Positions 1 through 8,860 of a stretch of DNA of 48,711 nucleotides are shown one piece after another. Position numbers and translations under genes: made by a program. The notes beneath the pieces are model-generated. The model was given only the letters and a program-made list of their open reading frames with translations. It did not search any database and was not told the origin of the DNA. The stretch comes from Asaia bogorensis (GTDB lineage: Bacteria > Pseudomonadota > Alphaproteobacteria > Acetobacterales > Acetobacteraceae): contig CAMCDA010000010.1 in the NCBI GenBank assembly GCA_945873195.1, positions 1 to 48,711 on the forward strand, written 5' to 3'. How positions within the stretch are numbered: position 1 is the first letter of the stretch; every line of letters starts with the position of its first letter.

Positions 1-221
1 TGAAGACGCTGAATGATCGGGAACGTCATATCCTGATCGAGCGGCGGCTGAAGGACAACCCGACGACGCTGGAAGACCTGTCGCAGCAGTATGATATCTC
101 GCGGGAACGGGTGAGGCAGATCGAGGTCCGCGCGTTCGAGAAGCTGCAGAAGGCCATGAAAACCGCGGTGGCCGAACAACGCGCTCACGCTGGCACGCTG
201 CGGGCCTTGCAGGCGGCTTAG
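1..221 (+). CDS. rpoH: RNA polymerase sigma-32 factor, C-terminal end (partial)
   Basis: The window opens inside this gene; the first whole codon is at 3 and the TAG stop ends at 221, leaving about 72 residues. They carry the sigma-70 family region 4 helix-turn-helix, with LNDRERHIL followed by SQQYDISRERVRQIEVRAF, which reads the -35 box. The spacing and wording (DNPTTLEDLSQQYDISRERV) are those of the heat-shock sigma factor RpoH rather than RpoD, whose corresponding helix reads differently. RpoH directs core polymerase to heat-shock promoters. A strong hairpin lies directly downstream. The assignment to sigma-32 rather than another group 3 factor rests on this short end only, but the match is clear. 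Confidence 0.9.
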   Translation, partial: KTLNDRERHILIERRLKDNPTTLEDLSQQYDISRERVRQIEVRAFEKLQKAMKTAVAEQRAHAGTLRALQAA

Positions 222-232
222 GCTGGACTCGA

Positions 233-261
233 CCGGTGCTTCCCTTTGCGGGAGGCACCGG
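233..261 (+). terminator. hairpin terminator behind rpoH
   Basis: A 12-bp stem (one G-T wobble) with a 5-base loop starts 11 bases after the rpoH stop: 233-244 pairs with 250-261 around the loop TTTGC. The stretch that follows has no clean T-run, so it may act as an imperfect intrinsic terminator or an mRNA 3' end stabiliser. Confidence 0.6.
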
Positions 262-364
262 ATTCTGCCTGGCGCGCTGACGTGGGCGGCTGGAGAGCAA
301 GCTTTGGGGCGGACTATTGTTTCCCGCCGCGTTACCCGAACTTTAATCCCTGGCGCGCATCCTG

Positions 365-689
365 ATGGTCACCAAACCGAAGACCTTCCTTGACGTCTAC
401 CTCCTCGATCAGGCCAAGGAGGAATGCATGGGTGGAGCGTTGGCACGATCTGGCTGATCTGGCCGGCCCGCCGCTGCATGTGTTTCTCGGCCTGACTGCC
501 GCCGAGTATTCGCTCTGGGTCTATGACCCTGGCGCGCTTCCCATCATCCGGATGGCCCGTCAGTCTGGTCAGTCCCTTGCGGATGTGGTGGCCGGACTTG
601 ATCGCGCGGAGTCTCTCCCGGACGATACGCGACGCAATGGATTGCGCATCTGGCTGGCTCAGCATGTGCGTGAAGCCACCCCCGCCTGA
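365..689 (+). pseudogene. small hypothetical protein gene with an apparent frameshift
   Basis: ATG at 365 opens a frame reading MVTKPKTFLDVYLLDQAKEE that closes shortly after, while the next frame, without an ATG, continues as AWVERWHDLADLAGPPLHVF and runs to the TGA at 687-689. The two pieces read as one acidic small protein of about 105 residues, with DVYLLDQ in front and WVERWHD...LHVFLGL..EYSLWV behind. The break lies at about 424, between GAGGAA and GCATGG, and fits loss of a few bases. An AAGGAGG sequence at 416-422 sits nine bases before an in-frame GTG at 432, so an 85-residue product from internal initiation is possible. Function unknown. It could be a true pseudogene, a sequencing error, or a shortened but live gene. 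Confidence 0.6.
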
Positions 690-763
690 CAGCGTTGACA
701 AACAAGCTTGCCTCCCGCCCCAACCCGAGTACCTTGGGCCATTCCCACCCCCAAGGACCAACC

Positions 764-1999
764 GTGACCGACCTGCAACCCGCCCGCGGCACCCACGACC
801 TGATCGGCGATGACCAGCGGCGTCACCAGCACGTCGCCGACACCGCTCGCCGCATCGCCGCCATCTACGGCTTCGACGAATGGACCACCCCGATCTTTGA
901 GGACACGCGCGTCTTCTCCCGCACCCTCGGGGAAACCTCCGACGTCGTGATGAAGGAGATGTACAGCTTCGAGGACCGTGGCGGCGAGTCGATCACCCTC
1001 CGCCCGGAAGGCACGGCCGGCGTCTGCCGCGCACTGGTGACCAACGGGCTGACGCAGTCCCTGCCGCAGAAGGTCTTCTACGCCGGCCCGATGTTCCGCT
1101 ACGAACGTCCGCAGAAGGGCCGCTACCGTCAGTTCCACCAGATCGGGTTGGAGCTGATCGGCCCCTCCGAACCGCTCGCCGACGCCGAAGTCATCGCCTG
1201 CGGCTGGGATATCCTCAAGGCGCTCGGCGTTGCCCAGGACACGGTCCTGGAAGTCAACACGCTGGGCGACGCGGAAAGCCGAGCGGCGTACCGCGAGGCG
1301 TTGGTGGGGTATTTCACGGCGCATGTGGGGGGATTGTCGAAGGACAGCCTGGCTCGGCTGGAACGCAACCCGATGCGCATCCTCGACAGCAAGGACGAGG
1401 GCGATCGGAAGATCGTGGCCGAGGCGCCGACCATCGCCGCCCACCTCACGGAATCCGCCGCGACCTTCTTTGCCCGCTTGCAGGAACATTTGGCCCGCTT
1501 TGGTGTGCCGTTCCGAGAGAACCCGCGGATCGTCCGCGGCCTCGACTACTACGGCCACACGGCGTTCGAGTTCGTGACGACCAAGCTGGGCGCCCAGGGC
1601 ACGGTCATGGCTGGCGGCCGCTATGACGGGCTGGTGAAGGAAATGGGCGGGCCATCGACTCCGGCCGTCGGCTGGGCCGCGGGCATGGAACGCCTGGCCA
1701 TGCTGATGAACGCGCCGCCCACGTTGGCCGCGCCTGTCTCCGTCGTGCCGATCGGCGACTCGGCCGAGGCCGCCGCGCTGGAGGTTCTGCAGTCCCTCCG
1801 CGCCGCCGGCATCCGCGCCGAAATGTCCTATCGCGGCAATCTGCGCCGGCGGATGGAGCGGGCGAACCGCATCGGCGCCCGCGCCGCGGTGATCCTGGGG
1901 GATGACGACATCGCTAACGGGGTCGCGCAGGTGAAGGACCTGACCGCCGGCACGCAGGAATCCGTTCCCCTGTCCCAGGTCGCCGCGCGGCTGGCATGA
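764..1999 (+). CDS. hisS: histidine--tRNA ligase
   Basis: HisRS charges tRNA-His with histidine in the cytoplasm. The 411-residue product has the class II synthetase motifs: motif 2 as [16 protein letters not shown] at about 111-126, the histidine-specific RGLDYYGH at about 258-265, GGRYDGL at about 284-290 and motif 3 [10 protein letters not shown] at about 303-312, followed by an anticodon-binding domain. The GTG start at 764 is chosen because AAGGA at 753-757 precedes it at a good distance and the protein then begins [13 protein letters not shown], as HisRS usually does. A TTG at 695 would add 23 residues of no visible family character. Length is normal. Stop TGA at 1997-1999. Confidence 0.97.
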   Translation: MTDLQPARGTHDLIGDDQRRHQHVADTARRIAAIYGFDEWTTPIFEDTRVFSRTLGETSDVVMKEMYSFEDRGGESITLRPEGTAGVCRALVTNGLTQSLPQKVFYAGPMFRYERPQKGRYRQFHQIGLELIGPSEPLADAEVIACGWDILKALGVAQDTVLEVNTLGDAESRAAYREALVGYFTAHVGGLSKDSLARLERNPMRILDSKDEGDRKIVAEAPTIAAHLTESAATFFARLQEHLARFGVPFRENPRIVRGLDYYGHTAFEFVTTKLGAQGTVMAGGRYDGLVKEMGGPSTPAVGWAAGMERLAMLMNAPPTLAAPVSVVPIGDSAEAAALEVLQSLRAAGIRAEMSYRGNLRRRMERANRIGARAAVILGDDDIANGVAQVKDLTAGTQESVPLSQVAARLA

Positions 2000-2028
2000 G
2001 TGTTCGAATGCCTGCACCTCATCAATTA

Positions 2029-2126
2029 CCGTCATGGCCGGGCTTGACCCGGCCACCCGCTCGACGCCCGATGGTCAACGGTGGACGGTTGCCGCCGCAC
2101 GATCCCGGCGTGCGTGGGCATGACGG
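2029..2126. repeat. intergenic palindromic element between hisS and prfA
   Basis: The 166-base gap between hisS and prfA holds a roughly 98-base element bounded by perfect 8-bp inverted ends, CCGTCATG at 2029-2036 and CATGACGG at 2119-2126. Inside its left end is a 7-bp stem, GGCCGGG (2036-2042) with CCCGGCC (2048-2054). Translated, its edges give the SPAMT / KPGHD style peptides typical of dispersed intergenic repeats in alphaproteobacteria. No second copy was seen in the window, so the repeat nature is inferred from form. Confidence 0.5.
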
Positions 2127-2165
2127 AGAACGCGGTGCCGGTCTGCGCAAGGCGGCCCTCACACC

Positions 2166-3221
2166 ATGAACCTCATCCAACGCCTCGACCGCATCGCCGC
2201 CCGCGCTGACGAACTGCGTGCCATGCTGTCGGAAGTCATGGGCGGGGAAGCCTACGTCAAAGCCTCCCGCGAACTCTCGGAAATCGAACCCGTCGTCGCT
2301 CGCATCGATGACCTGCGCGCGGCCGAACAGGCCCGCCGGGAAGCCGAGGCCATGATGGCCGACCCGGAAATGAAGGAACTGGCGGAGGCCGAACTCTACG
2401 ACCTCAAGGACCGCATCCCGGCGCTGGAGCACGAACTCCGCATCGCCCTTCTGCCGAAGGACGAAGCCGACGAACGCTCCGCCATCCTCGAAATCCGCCC
2501 GGCCGCCGGTGGGGATGAAGCCGGCCTCTTCGCCTCCCAACTCTACGGGATGTACCAGAAATACGCCGGCACGCAGGGCTGGCGGTTTGAGGTGCTGGAG
2601 TACGGCGACACCGAACTCGGCGGCCTGAAGGAGGGCATCGCCGAAATCACCGGCCGCAATGTTTTCGCCCGCCTTAAGTACGAATCCGGCGTCCATCGAG
2701 TCCAGCGCGTGCCGGCGACCGAAAACCAGGGCCGCATCCATACCTCGACCGTCACGGTCGCCGTGCTGCCGGAAGCCGAGGAAGTGGACGTCCAGGTCGA
2801 CGAAGGCGATCTGCGGATCGACGTCTATCGCGCCTCGGGCGCCGGCGGGCAGCACGTCAACAAGACCGAAAGCGCCGTGCGGATCACGCATTTGCCCTCC
2901 GGCATCGTCGTCGCGATGCAGGAGGAAAAGAGCCAGCACAAGAACCGCGCCAAGGCGATGAAGATCCTGCGCGCCAAGCTGTATGAGCAACAACGCGCCA
3001 GCCTGCACGCCACCCGCGCCGCCGACCGTAAGTCCCAGGTCGGGACCGGCGACCGCAGCGAACGCATTCGCACCTACAACTTCCCGCAGGGCCGGGTGAC
3101 GGACCATCGCATCGGCAAGACCCTCTACAAGATCGACGCGGTAATGGTCGGCGACCTCGACGAGTTCATCGACTCCCTCACCGCCGAAGACCAGGCCGCT
3201 CGGCTGGCCGCGCAGGAGTGA
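2166..3221 (+). CDS. prfA: peptide chain release factor 1
   Basis: RF1 reads UAA and UAG in the ribosomal A site and triggers hydrolysis of the finished peptide. The 351-residue protein has the stop-codon reading tripeptide PAT (about 183-185, in [10 protein letters not shown]), which marks RF1 rather than RF2, and the catalytic GGQ loop in [16 protein letters not shown] (GGQ at about 227-229). An N-terminal coiled region of about 100 residues and a C-terminal basic helix complete the normal RF1 layout. Its stop overlaps the possible GTG start of prmC, the enzyme that methylates the GGQ glutamine, so factor and modifier are made together. ATG start at 2166. Confidence 0.97.
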   Translation: MNLIQRLDRIAARADELRAMLSEVMGGEAYVKASRELSEIEPVVARIDDLRAAEQARREAEAMMADPEMKELAEAELYDLKDRIPALEHELRIALLPKDEADERSAILEIRPAAGGDEAGLFASQLYGMYQKYAGTQGWRFEVLEYGDTELGGLKEGIAEITGRNVFARLKYESGVHRVQRVPATENQGRIHTSTVTVAVLPEAEEVDVQVDEGDLRIDVYRASGAGGQHVNKTESAVRITHLPSGIVVAMQEEKSQHKNRAKAMKILRAKLYEQQRASLHATRAADRKSQVGTGDRSERIRTYNFPQGRVTDHRIGKTLYKIDAVMVGDLDEFIDSLTAEDQAARLAAQE

Positions 3222-4075
3222 CGACGACTGGGCGTGTGGGAGTGAAGGCGACCATCGCCGAGGCCCTGCGCCTCGGCGCGGGTCGGCTGGCGGGGATCGC
3301 CGACAACCCACGGCTGGAGGCGAGGCTGCTCCTGGGCCACGCGCTGGGGCTTTCGACCGCCGACCTGATCCGCGACGCCGACCGACCGATCGACCCCGCG
3401 CCCTTCGATGCCTTGGTCGCACAACGGGCGGCCCACGTGCCGCTGGCCTACCTGACCGGACACCGGGAGTTCTGGAGCCTCGATCTGGCTGTCACCCCGG
3501 CCACCCTGATCCCGCGCCCCGACTCGGAAACGATCGTGGATGTCGCGCTACGGGCAGCCCCCGATCCACGCCTGGTGCTGGACCTCGGCACCGGCTCCGG
3601 CTGCCTGCTCGTGGCCGTGCTGCATGAACGCCCAGCCGCCTTTGGGGTCGGCATTGACCGATCCCCCAACGCCCTGACCGTCGCTCGGCAAAACGCGGCC
3701 GCGTGCGGGCTGGCCAGCCGAACGGCCTTCGTCCAGAGCGACTGGGGGGAGGCGCTTGGCGGCCGGTTCGACCTGATCCTTTCCAACCCCCCCTATATCC
3801 CGGCGCGCGACATCCCCAGCCTGATGCCCGAAGTGGCGCTGCATGAGCCGTTGTACGCGCTGGATGGTGGAACGGATGGGTTGGACGCGTATCGGCGGAT
3901 CATTCCGTCCCTGCGTGCGCTGCTCGTCCCCGGCGGCCTGGCGGTGCTGGAGATCGGGATCGGGCAGCAGGATGCGGTGCTGGAACTGGGCCGGGCGGAG
4001 GGCTTTCAGGCCACCGCCCATCCCGACCTGGGCGGCATCCTCCGCGCCATTCTGTTGCGCCGGTCAGGCGCCTGA
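3218..4075 (+). CDS. prmC: peptide chain release factor N5-glutamine methyltransferase
   Basis: PrmC transfers a methyl group from S-adenosylmethionine to the glutamine of the GGQ motif of release factors, which speeds termination. Visible are the N-terminal helical substrate-binding part, IPRPDSE at about 98-104, the SAM loop DLGTGSG at about 122-128 and the catalytic NPPY at about 190-193. Length (285 residues) is normal. The GTG at 3218 overlaps the prfA stop as GTGA; a second GTG at 3242 (starting VKATIAEAL) gives a start closer to known family members, and ribosome sites do not decide between them. Co-transcription with prfA is very likely. Confidence 0.95.
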   Translation: MTTTGRVGVKATIAEALRLGAGRLAGIADNPRLEARLLLGHALGLSTADLIRDADRPIDPAPFDALVAQRAAHVPLAYLTGHREFWSLDLAVTPATLIPRPDSETIVDVALRAAPDPRLVLDLGTGSGCLLVAVLHERPAAFGVGIDRSPNALTVARQNAAACGLASRTAFVQSDWGEALGGRFDLILSNPPYIPARDIPSLMPEVALHEPLYALDGGTDGLDAYRRIIPSLRALLVPGGLAVLEIGIGQQDAVLELGRAEGFQATAHPDLGGILRAILLRRSGA

Positions 4076-4336
4076 AAAAACAATTTGGCTTTGGATCATC
4101 GGCGCATTAGGTTCGGTCACGTGGTAGGGACAGCCGGTTTGCGGCTTTCCTGACGCGGCTCTCTCTTGACGTGTGACAGTTCGGTTTTGGATTGTCCGCT
4201 TCGGGTGCGCCGCTGGCCCGCACCAAAGCCGATCTAACTCAGGTGAGCCGAGGGGGAAGTCTCCCTTGGGGCGCATGAAACATGTGCCCCGGCCCTAGGC
4301 CGGCTGCCCGTAACGGGAAAGCGCGACGGCAGAAGA

Positions 4337-4816
4337 ATGAACATGAAACGCATGCGTGGCCGGAACCATCGCTCGGGTGGCGGCAGTAGTGGCGGCGGCG
4401 GAGGCGGCGGGCCCGTGCGGCACCATAGCGGTGGCGCCAATATCCCCCTGAACCGGAACCATGTTTTCGACAGCAGCGGCCCCGATGTCCGCGTGCGCGG
4501 GACTTCGCAGCAGCTTTTCGAAAAATATCTCCAGCTTGGCCGTGACGCGACGAGCAGCGGCGACCGGGTGACCGCGGAAAGCTATTTCCAGCATGCGGAG
4601 CATTATTTCCGCATTCTGAACGCCATGAACCAAGCCGCGCAGCAGCAAGGCCAGGGGGCGAACCCGCCGCAGCGCCGGCAATATCAGAACGGCGACGAAG
4701 CCAACCAGGGCGGTCAGTCCGAGCAGGGAGAGGCAGAGGAAATCCGCCCCGCCGGCACCGGCGACCAGCCGGAGGCGCGGGACATCCCGATCGCCGCGGC
4801 CCCGCCCGAGGCCTGA
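4337..4816 (+). CDS. DUF4167 domain protein
   Basis: This 159-residue protein begins with a basic, glycine-rich stretch (MKRMRGRNHR followed by serine/glycine runs to about residue 30). It continues with the DUF4167 core at about 45-95, recognisable from DVRVRGTSQQLFEKYLQLGR, DRVTAESYFQHAEHYFR and the following alanine/glutamine-rich helix. The rest is acidic and low in complexity. The family is typical of alphaproteobacteria and is often found behind prmC, as here; its function is not established, though the basic glycine-rich head suggests nucleic acid binding (inference). Start is ATG 4337, with a second ATG two codons later. A 261-base gap separates it from prmC, so it probably has its own promoter. 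Confidence 0.88.
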   Translation: MNMKRMRGRNHRSGGGSSGGGGGGGPVRHHSGGANIPLNRNHVFDSSGPDVRVRGTSQQLFEKYLQLGRDATSSGDRVTAESYFQHAEHYFRILNAMNQAAQQQGQGANPPQRRQYQNGDEANQGGQSEQGEAEEIRPAGTGDQPEARDIPIAAAPPEA

Positions 4817-5242
4817 CGTCCCGCGGATCGTGGTGGCGTGATGGGCGGGCTTAATCCACCCACCGCCACGCACGCGGCCAGTTGGAACCAAGCGAACAAC
4901 GATCGCGGGCGCCCCGTATGGTTCTTGGATTGCGTTCGTCCGGGCGTATGTGGTTGTCAAGGACAAATAGAGAACGGGCCTATCCGATCGGACGCCAAGA
5001 CGGATTCGGCCGGGGAACTTTTTTTCTCACGTTCGTACCCCATATCCGGTTAGTTCCCGCGCCCGTGCTGGGCACCTCGATGACAGGCAATTGCGTACAT
5101 CCCCGCCTGATACGAACGATTCTTCCCTATTTCGTAGCAGCGAAGGCCCGCTCTCCCCTTGTCGGAGAAGGTAGGGGGGAGGGGGGATACCCCCGGCGGG
5201 TGCCCCGTGGCCCTCCATGGGCGCGCCCCCACCGGGTCCAGG
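4817..5242. other. 426-base stretch without a recognisable gene
   Basis: Open frames here have no recognisable family, no convincing ribosome site and coding-unlike composition. The right part (about 5150-5215) is very G/C-skewed and contains TCTCC/GGAGA near 5152-5167, and an exact GGGGG-ATA-CCCCC palindrome at 5182-5194. On the minus strand this lies just past the radA stop and could help end its transcription. The left part (about 4930-5090) is less GC-rich than the genes around it. No tRNA or known small RNA was recognised. Confidence 0.4.
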
Positions 5243-6631
5243 TCAGCTCTTCGTGGACTCCGGGGCAAAGCGGGCGACCAGGTCCGCGATATGGCCGATC
5301 TCATGCAGCCGCAGCCCCTCGGGCGGGGACAGCTTGCGGTTGCCGTGCGCCAGCCGTCTCGGCAGGGCGGCAGCGTCAAAGCCCAGCTTGGCGGCCTCCT
5401 TCAGCCGAGCCTCGGCCTGGGCAACCTGGCGGATTTCACCGGAGAGCCCGATTTCCCCGAAATACACCATTCCCGGATCGGTCGGCTTGTCGAACGCGGC
5501 CGAGGCGATCGCGGCCGCCACGGCCAGATCCGCCGCCGGTTCCACAACGCGCAGACCGCCGGCGACGTTCAGATAGACATCGGTCTGGTTCATCCGCACC
5601 CCGGCCCGTGTTTCCAGCACGGCCAGCAGCATCGACAGCCGTCCGCTGTCCCAGCCGATGACGGATCGGCGCGGTGACCCGCTCGGGTTTGGGGCGAGCA
5701 GGGCCTGCACCTCCACGAGCACCGGGCGCGTGCCTTCCAGGCCGGCGAAGACCGCGCTGCCGGCGACGTTGCCGCGGCGTTCGGCCAGGAAAAGGGCCGA
5801 GGGATTCGGCACCTCCGCCAGGCCGCGGTCGGTCATCTCGAACACGCCGATCTCATCGGTGGCGCCGAAGCGGTTCTTCACCGCGCGCAGGATGCGGAAC
5901 TGGTGGCCGCGATCACCCTCGAAATACAGGACGGCGTCGACCATGTGTTCCAGCACGCGCGGGCCGGCCAGGGCGCCGTCCTTGGTCACGTGCCCGACCA
6001 GCACCAGGGCGAACGACGCCGCCTTGGCCTGGCGGATCAGCTCGAATGAGCAGGCCCGGACTTGGGCCACGGTTCCCGGCGCGCTGTCGATCGCGTCCAG
6101 CCACATGGTCTGGATCGAGTCGATGACGACCAGCGCCGCGTCCTTCGCCTGATCCAGGCTGGCGATGATGTCACGGACATTGACCGCGGCGGCGAGCTCA
6201 ATCGGCGTATCCGCCACCCCCAGTCGGCGGGCGCGCAGGCGCACCTGTTCGATGGACTCCTCACCCGAGACATACAGCACCCGCCGGCCAGATTGGGCGA
6301 GCCGAGCGGCGGTTTGCAGCAGGAGGGTGGATTTGCCGATGCCGGGATCGCCGCCGACCAGCACGACGGAGGCCGGCACCAGCCCGCCCCCCAGTACCCG
6401 GTCGAGTTCGGCGATGCCGGTCTCCGCGCGGGGCGGTGGTTCAGCGGATCCCGCCAACCCCACGAAGGCCACGCCCTTTCCCACCGGCGCCTTGGCGGCT
6501 GGGCCGGGGCGGGCGGTGATGACTTCCTCAAGGATGGTATTCCATTCGCCACAGGTCTCGCAGCGGCCGGCCCATTTCGAGGTGACGGCGCCGCAGGACT
6601 GGCAGACGAAGCGGGCGGTGGCCTTGGCCAA
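5243..6631 (-). CDS. radA: DNA repair protein RadA (branch-migration helicase-like ATPase)
   Basis: RadA (Sms) assists homologous recombination by driving branch migration of RecA-made intermediates. In order: a zinc finger with CQSC (C10, C13) and CETC (C24, C27), a RecA-type ATPase with Walker A GGDPGIGKST at about 93-102, the family signature KNRFG at about 252-256, and a C-terminal Lon-protease-like domain ending near residue 440. Length is 462 residues. The start chosen is TTG at 6631 because GGGGAGA lies eight bases ahead and the product then begins MAKATARFVCQSC like other RadA proteins; an ATG at 6706 would add 25 residues without family character. It is divergent from the methyltransferase gene at 6739. 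Confidence 0.95.
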   Translation of the reverse strand: MAKATARFVCQSCGAVTSKWAGRCETCGEWNTILEEVITARPGPAAKAPVGKGVAFVGLAGSAEPPPRAETGIAELDRVLGGGLVPASVVLVGGDPGIGKSTLLLQTAARLAQSGRRVLYVSGEESIEQVRLRARRLGVADTPIELAAAVNVRDIIASLDQAKDAALVVIDSIQTMWLDAIDSAPGTVAQVRACSFELIRQAKAASFALVLVGHVTKDGALAGPRVLEHMVDAVLYFEGDRGHQFRILRAVKNRFGATDEIGVFEMTDRGLAEVPNPSALFLAERRGNVAGSAVFAGLEGTRPVLVEVQALLAPNPSGSPRRSVIGWDSGRLSMLLAVLETRAGVRMNQTDVYLNVAGGLRVVEPAADLAVAAAIASAAFDKPTDPGMVYFGEIGLSGEIRQVAQAEARLKEAAKLGFDAAALPRRLAHGNRKLSPPEGLRLHEIGHIADLVARFAPESTKS

Positions 6632-6738
6632 GCGATGGTTCTCCCCGGGGCGCGATGATAGTACGGTACGGCAAGCGGTTCGGCTTCTGAATTCCTTCGG
6701 CCCCATCGGCTGACGGCAATCACCACAAGGGTAGCAAT

Positions 6739-7707
6739 GTGAACATCAACCGAGTCATCAAACGTTTGGAAGACCTCACGGCTACTGTTTTGGACCTGTT
6801 TCCCACGTCAGCAACACCCGAGCAGGCCGAATATGGGCGGAGATTAGCCCAAAATCTTCAGGATCTCGCGGCGGCCTCCGCGGCGGGCGGAGGCTCGCCC
6901 TTTTGGCAGGATATTTGTGGCGAGTTCCGTCGCTTGGCCAACGACCAGGATCCGATGTTTTTCATGCGATGGGACCCGATCCGGGCCACGATGGTCCACG
7001 GCGCGACGGCCCGGACCTTCGCGGCGTGGTGGCACCTGCGCCGCGACCGGGAATGGGGCGCTGTTTGGGGGCCAGCCTTGCGTCACCGGCAATTCGGCCA
7101 TCCGCCGCCGTTCCTGCCGATGATGTCGACCAACGCGATGGCGATCGAGCACGCGACGCATCTCCAGCGCTTTCAGGCGTGGGCGGGCAGGCCGTTCTAC
7201 CACGCTGACGGCATCATGGAGTTCGGCGGCGGTTTCGGCTCGATGTGTCGGATGATCCATGCCGTCGGCTACAAGGGGGCCTATGCCATCTTCGACCTTC
7301 CGCCGGTCTTGTTGCTCCAGCAATACTACTTGGCGTTGCACGGCGTGGACACCGAGCCACTCGTGCCCGCCCGTATCCGTCTCTGTTCCAACCTGGAGCG
7401 GGTCGAGGAGATGACGGTCGAACACGGCGTGAGCCGGCTCTCGATCATCTCCACCTGGGCATTGAGCGAGATGCCAATGCCGCTGCGCCAGCGGATTGAG
7501 ACCTTCCTTGAGCACCCGGCCTGCCATCAGGTGTTGTTGGCCTATCAATCGGTGTTCGAAGGGCAGGACAACCGCCGCTACTTCGCGGATCTTCGGGCGC
7601 GCCTGGATGATCGGTTCGACTGGCTGCACGTGCCCACCGAGCCGGCCAACGGGGACGCCTCGCCGCACGCCAGCTTTTATCTGTTCGGCAAACGGCGTGT
7701 GCCATGA
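6739..7707 (+). CDS. putative sugar O-methyltransferase-like protein
   Basis: The 322-residue product carries a SAM-binding loop of the form IMEFGGGFGSMCRMIHAVG at about 155-173, then IFDLPPVLLLQQYYL, a layout seen in putative sugar O-methyltransferases of polysaccharide loci. It has no signal peptide or membrane helix. The likely start is GTG at 6739, behind AAGGG at good distance. The first 70 bases are distinctly less GC-rich than flanking genes, a mild hint of transfer. Its stop (TGA 7705-7707) directly abuts the stop of the convergent sbmA. The methyl acceptor cannot be inferred: there is no sugar-synthesis cluster around it, although an FkbM methyltransferase lies 1.2 kb away. Confidence 0.6.
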   Translation: MNINRVIKRLEDLTATVLDLFPTSATPEQAEYGRRLAQNLQDLAAASAAGGGSPFWQDICGEFRRLANDQDPMFFMRWDPIRATMVHGATARTFAAWWHLRRDREWGAVWGPALRHRQFGHPPPFLPMMSTNAMAIEHATHLQRFQAWAGRPFYHADGIMEFGGGFGSMCRMIHAVGYKGAYAIFDLPPVLLLQQYYLALHGVDTEPLVPARIRLCSNLERVEEMTVEHGVSRLSIISTWALSEMPMPLRQRIETFLEHPACHQVLLAYQSVFEGQDNRRYFADLRARLDDRFDWLHVPTEPANGDASPHASFYLFGKRRVP

Positions 7708-8700
7708 TCAGCCCTGTTCCGCCGCTTCACGCAGCTTGATCTGCTGCTCGAACGCGCGCAGGCGCTTGAACACCGACATCAGCTCGATGATCGTCGTCCA
7801 ACTGTTGACCAAGTACTGGAAGGAGCTTTCGACCCGCCCAAAGGCGCGGACGATCTGCTGCATCACGCCCAGCGTTACCGCCCCCGCAACCAGGGTCGGC
7901 GCGAGGGCGATATACGGCACCAGCACGCTGAACTGCAGGTAGGACCAGCGGGCGACGTCGAAATACAGGTAGTGGAAGAATAGGCGGAAATAATTTTTCC
8001 GCACATCGGCGAACAGGCGCCGCAGGTGATCGGCCTCGGCCCGGTCGGCGTGGTCCTCGCCATAGACGAGTTCCTTGCGATAGGCGGCCTCGACTCGCTG
8101 GTTTTCGAACTCCAGGCCCGGCAACTTGATCCCGACGGCCGCGAGCAGCACAGTCCCCGAGAGCGCCAGCAGGATCGCGACCCAGACCAGCGCATGCGGC
8201 ACCGGCCCGATCCAGGGCAGTTCCTTCACCTGCGCCGACAGGGTCCACAGGATCGGCAGGAACGCGAACAGCGTCATGACCGAGCGCATGAAGCTCACGC
8301 CGAGGCCTTCCACCATGCGGGCGAAGCGCATGGTGTCTTCCTGGATGCGCTGGGACGCGCCCTCGATATGGCGGACGGTGTGCCAATGCGCCGCGTAGTA
8401 GTCGTTCATCGCGTTACGCCAGCGGAAGACGTAGTGCTTGATGAAGAAGTCGGTCGCGACGGCGATCACGACATACAGGCCGGCGATGTATCCGAAGGTG
8501 GATATCTGGCCCATGTACTCTTCGATCGTGATCGTATGCGGCTTGCTGAGGGCCTTCTGGATCAGGTTGTAGAACTCCCCGAACCATTCGTTGATCTTGA
8601 CGTCGAGTTCGACCTTGTACCAGGTCGCGAACAGGATCAGCGCGCCGCCGGGGATCGACCAGGGCAACCAACGGCGGGTCATGAAGAACGATCGGAACAA
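7708..8700 (-). CDS. sbmA: SbmA/BacA-type peptide transporter (short form)
   Basis: SbmA/BacA proteins import peptides such as microcins and proline-rich antimicrobial peptides across the inner membrane by using the proton gradient. This protein closely follows known SbmA sequences: HYVFRWRNAMNDYYAAHW, RHIEGASQRIQEDTMRF, GIKLPGLEFENQRVEAAYRK, RKNYFRLFFHYLYFD and FQYLVNSWTTIIELMS. At 330 residues it lacks roughly the first 75 residues of the E. coli protein, including an N-terminal membrane segment; similar short forms appear to exist in alphaproteobacteria (recalled, not checked). There is no nucleotide-binding domain, as expected for the family. The TTG start at 8700 is supported by GGAGG five bases ahead; an ATG lies six codons in. 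Confidence 0.9.
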   Translation of the reverse strand: MFRSFFMTRRWLPWSIPGGALILFATWYKVELDVKINEWFGEFYNLIQKALSKPHTITIEEYMGQISTFGYIAGLYVVIAVATDFFIKHYVFRWRNAMNDYYAAHWHTVRHIEGASQRIQEDTMRFARMVEGLGVSFMRSVMTLFAFLPILWTLSAQVKELPWIGPVPHALVWVAILLALSGTVLLAAVGIKLPGLEFENQRVEAAYRKELVYGEDHADRAEADHLRRLFADVRKNYFRLFFHYLYFDVARWSYLQFSVLVPYIALAPTLVAGAVTLGVMQQIVRAFGRVESSFQYLVNSWTTIIELMSVFKRLRAFEQQIKLREAAEQG

Positions 8701-8860
8701 CGACGCCTCCGGTGCGGGTTTGGGCTTGGACCCGTCCAGCGGACGCTAGCCTGCTCGGCCCCCATCGAGCCAGGGTGGGGATCGAGCGCGCATGCCTGTA
8801 ATTCTGGTTGCGGGTGGCGTATGGGACATCTCCCCGTCACGTTGTCAAGGAGATCACGGC

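Noticed and set aside
659-2056. 465-codon open frame antisense to hisS
   Set aside because: It is the mirror of a GC-rich coding frame; composition is R/G/A/H-rich with no motif, and hisS on the plus strand is unmistakable.
2021-2160. tRNA or small RNA gene between hisS and prfA
   Set aside because: The stems do not form a cloverleaf and no T-loop consensus is present; the layout is that of a palindromic repeat.
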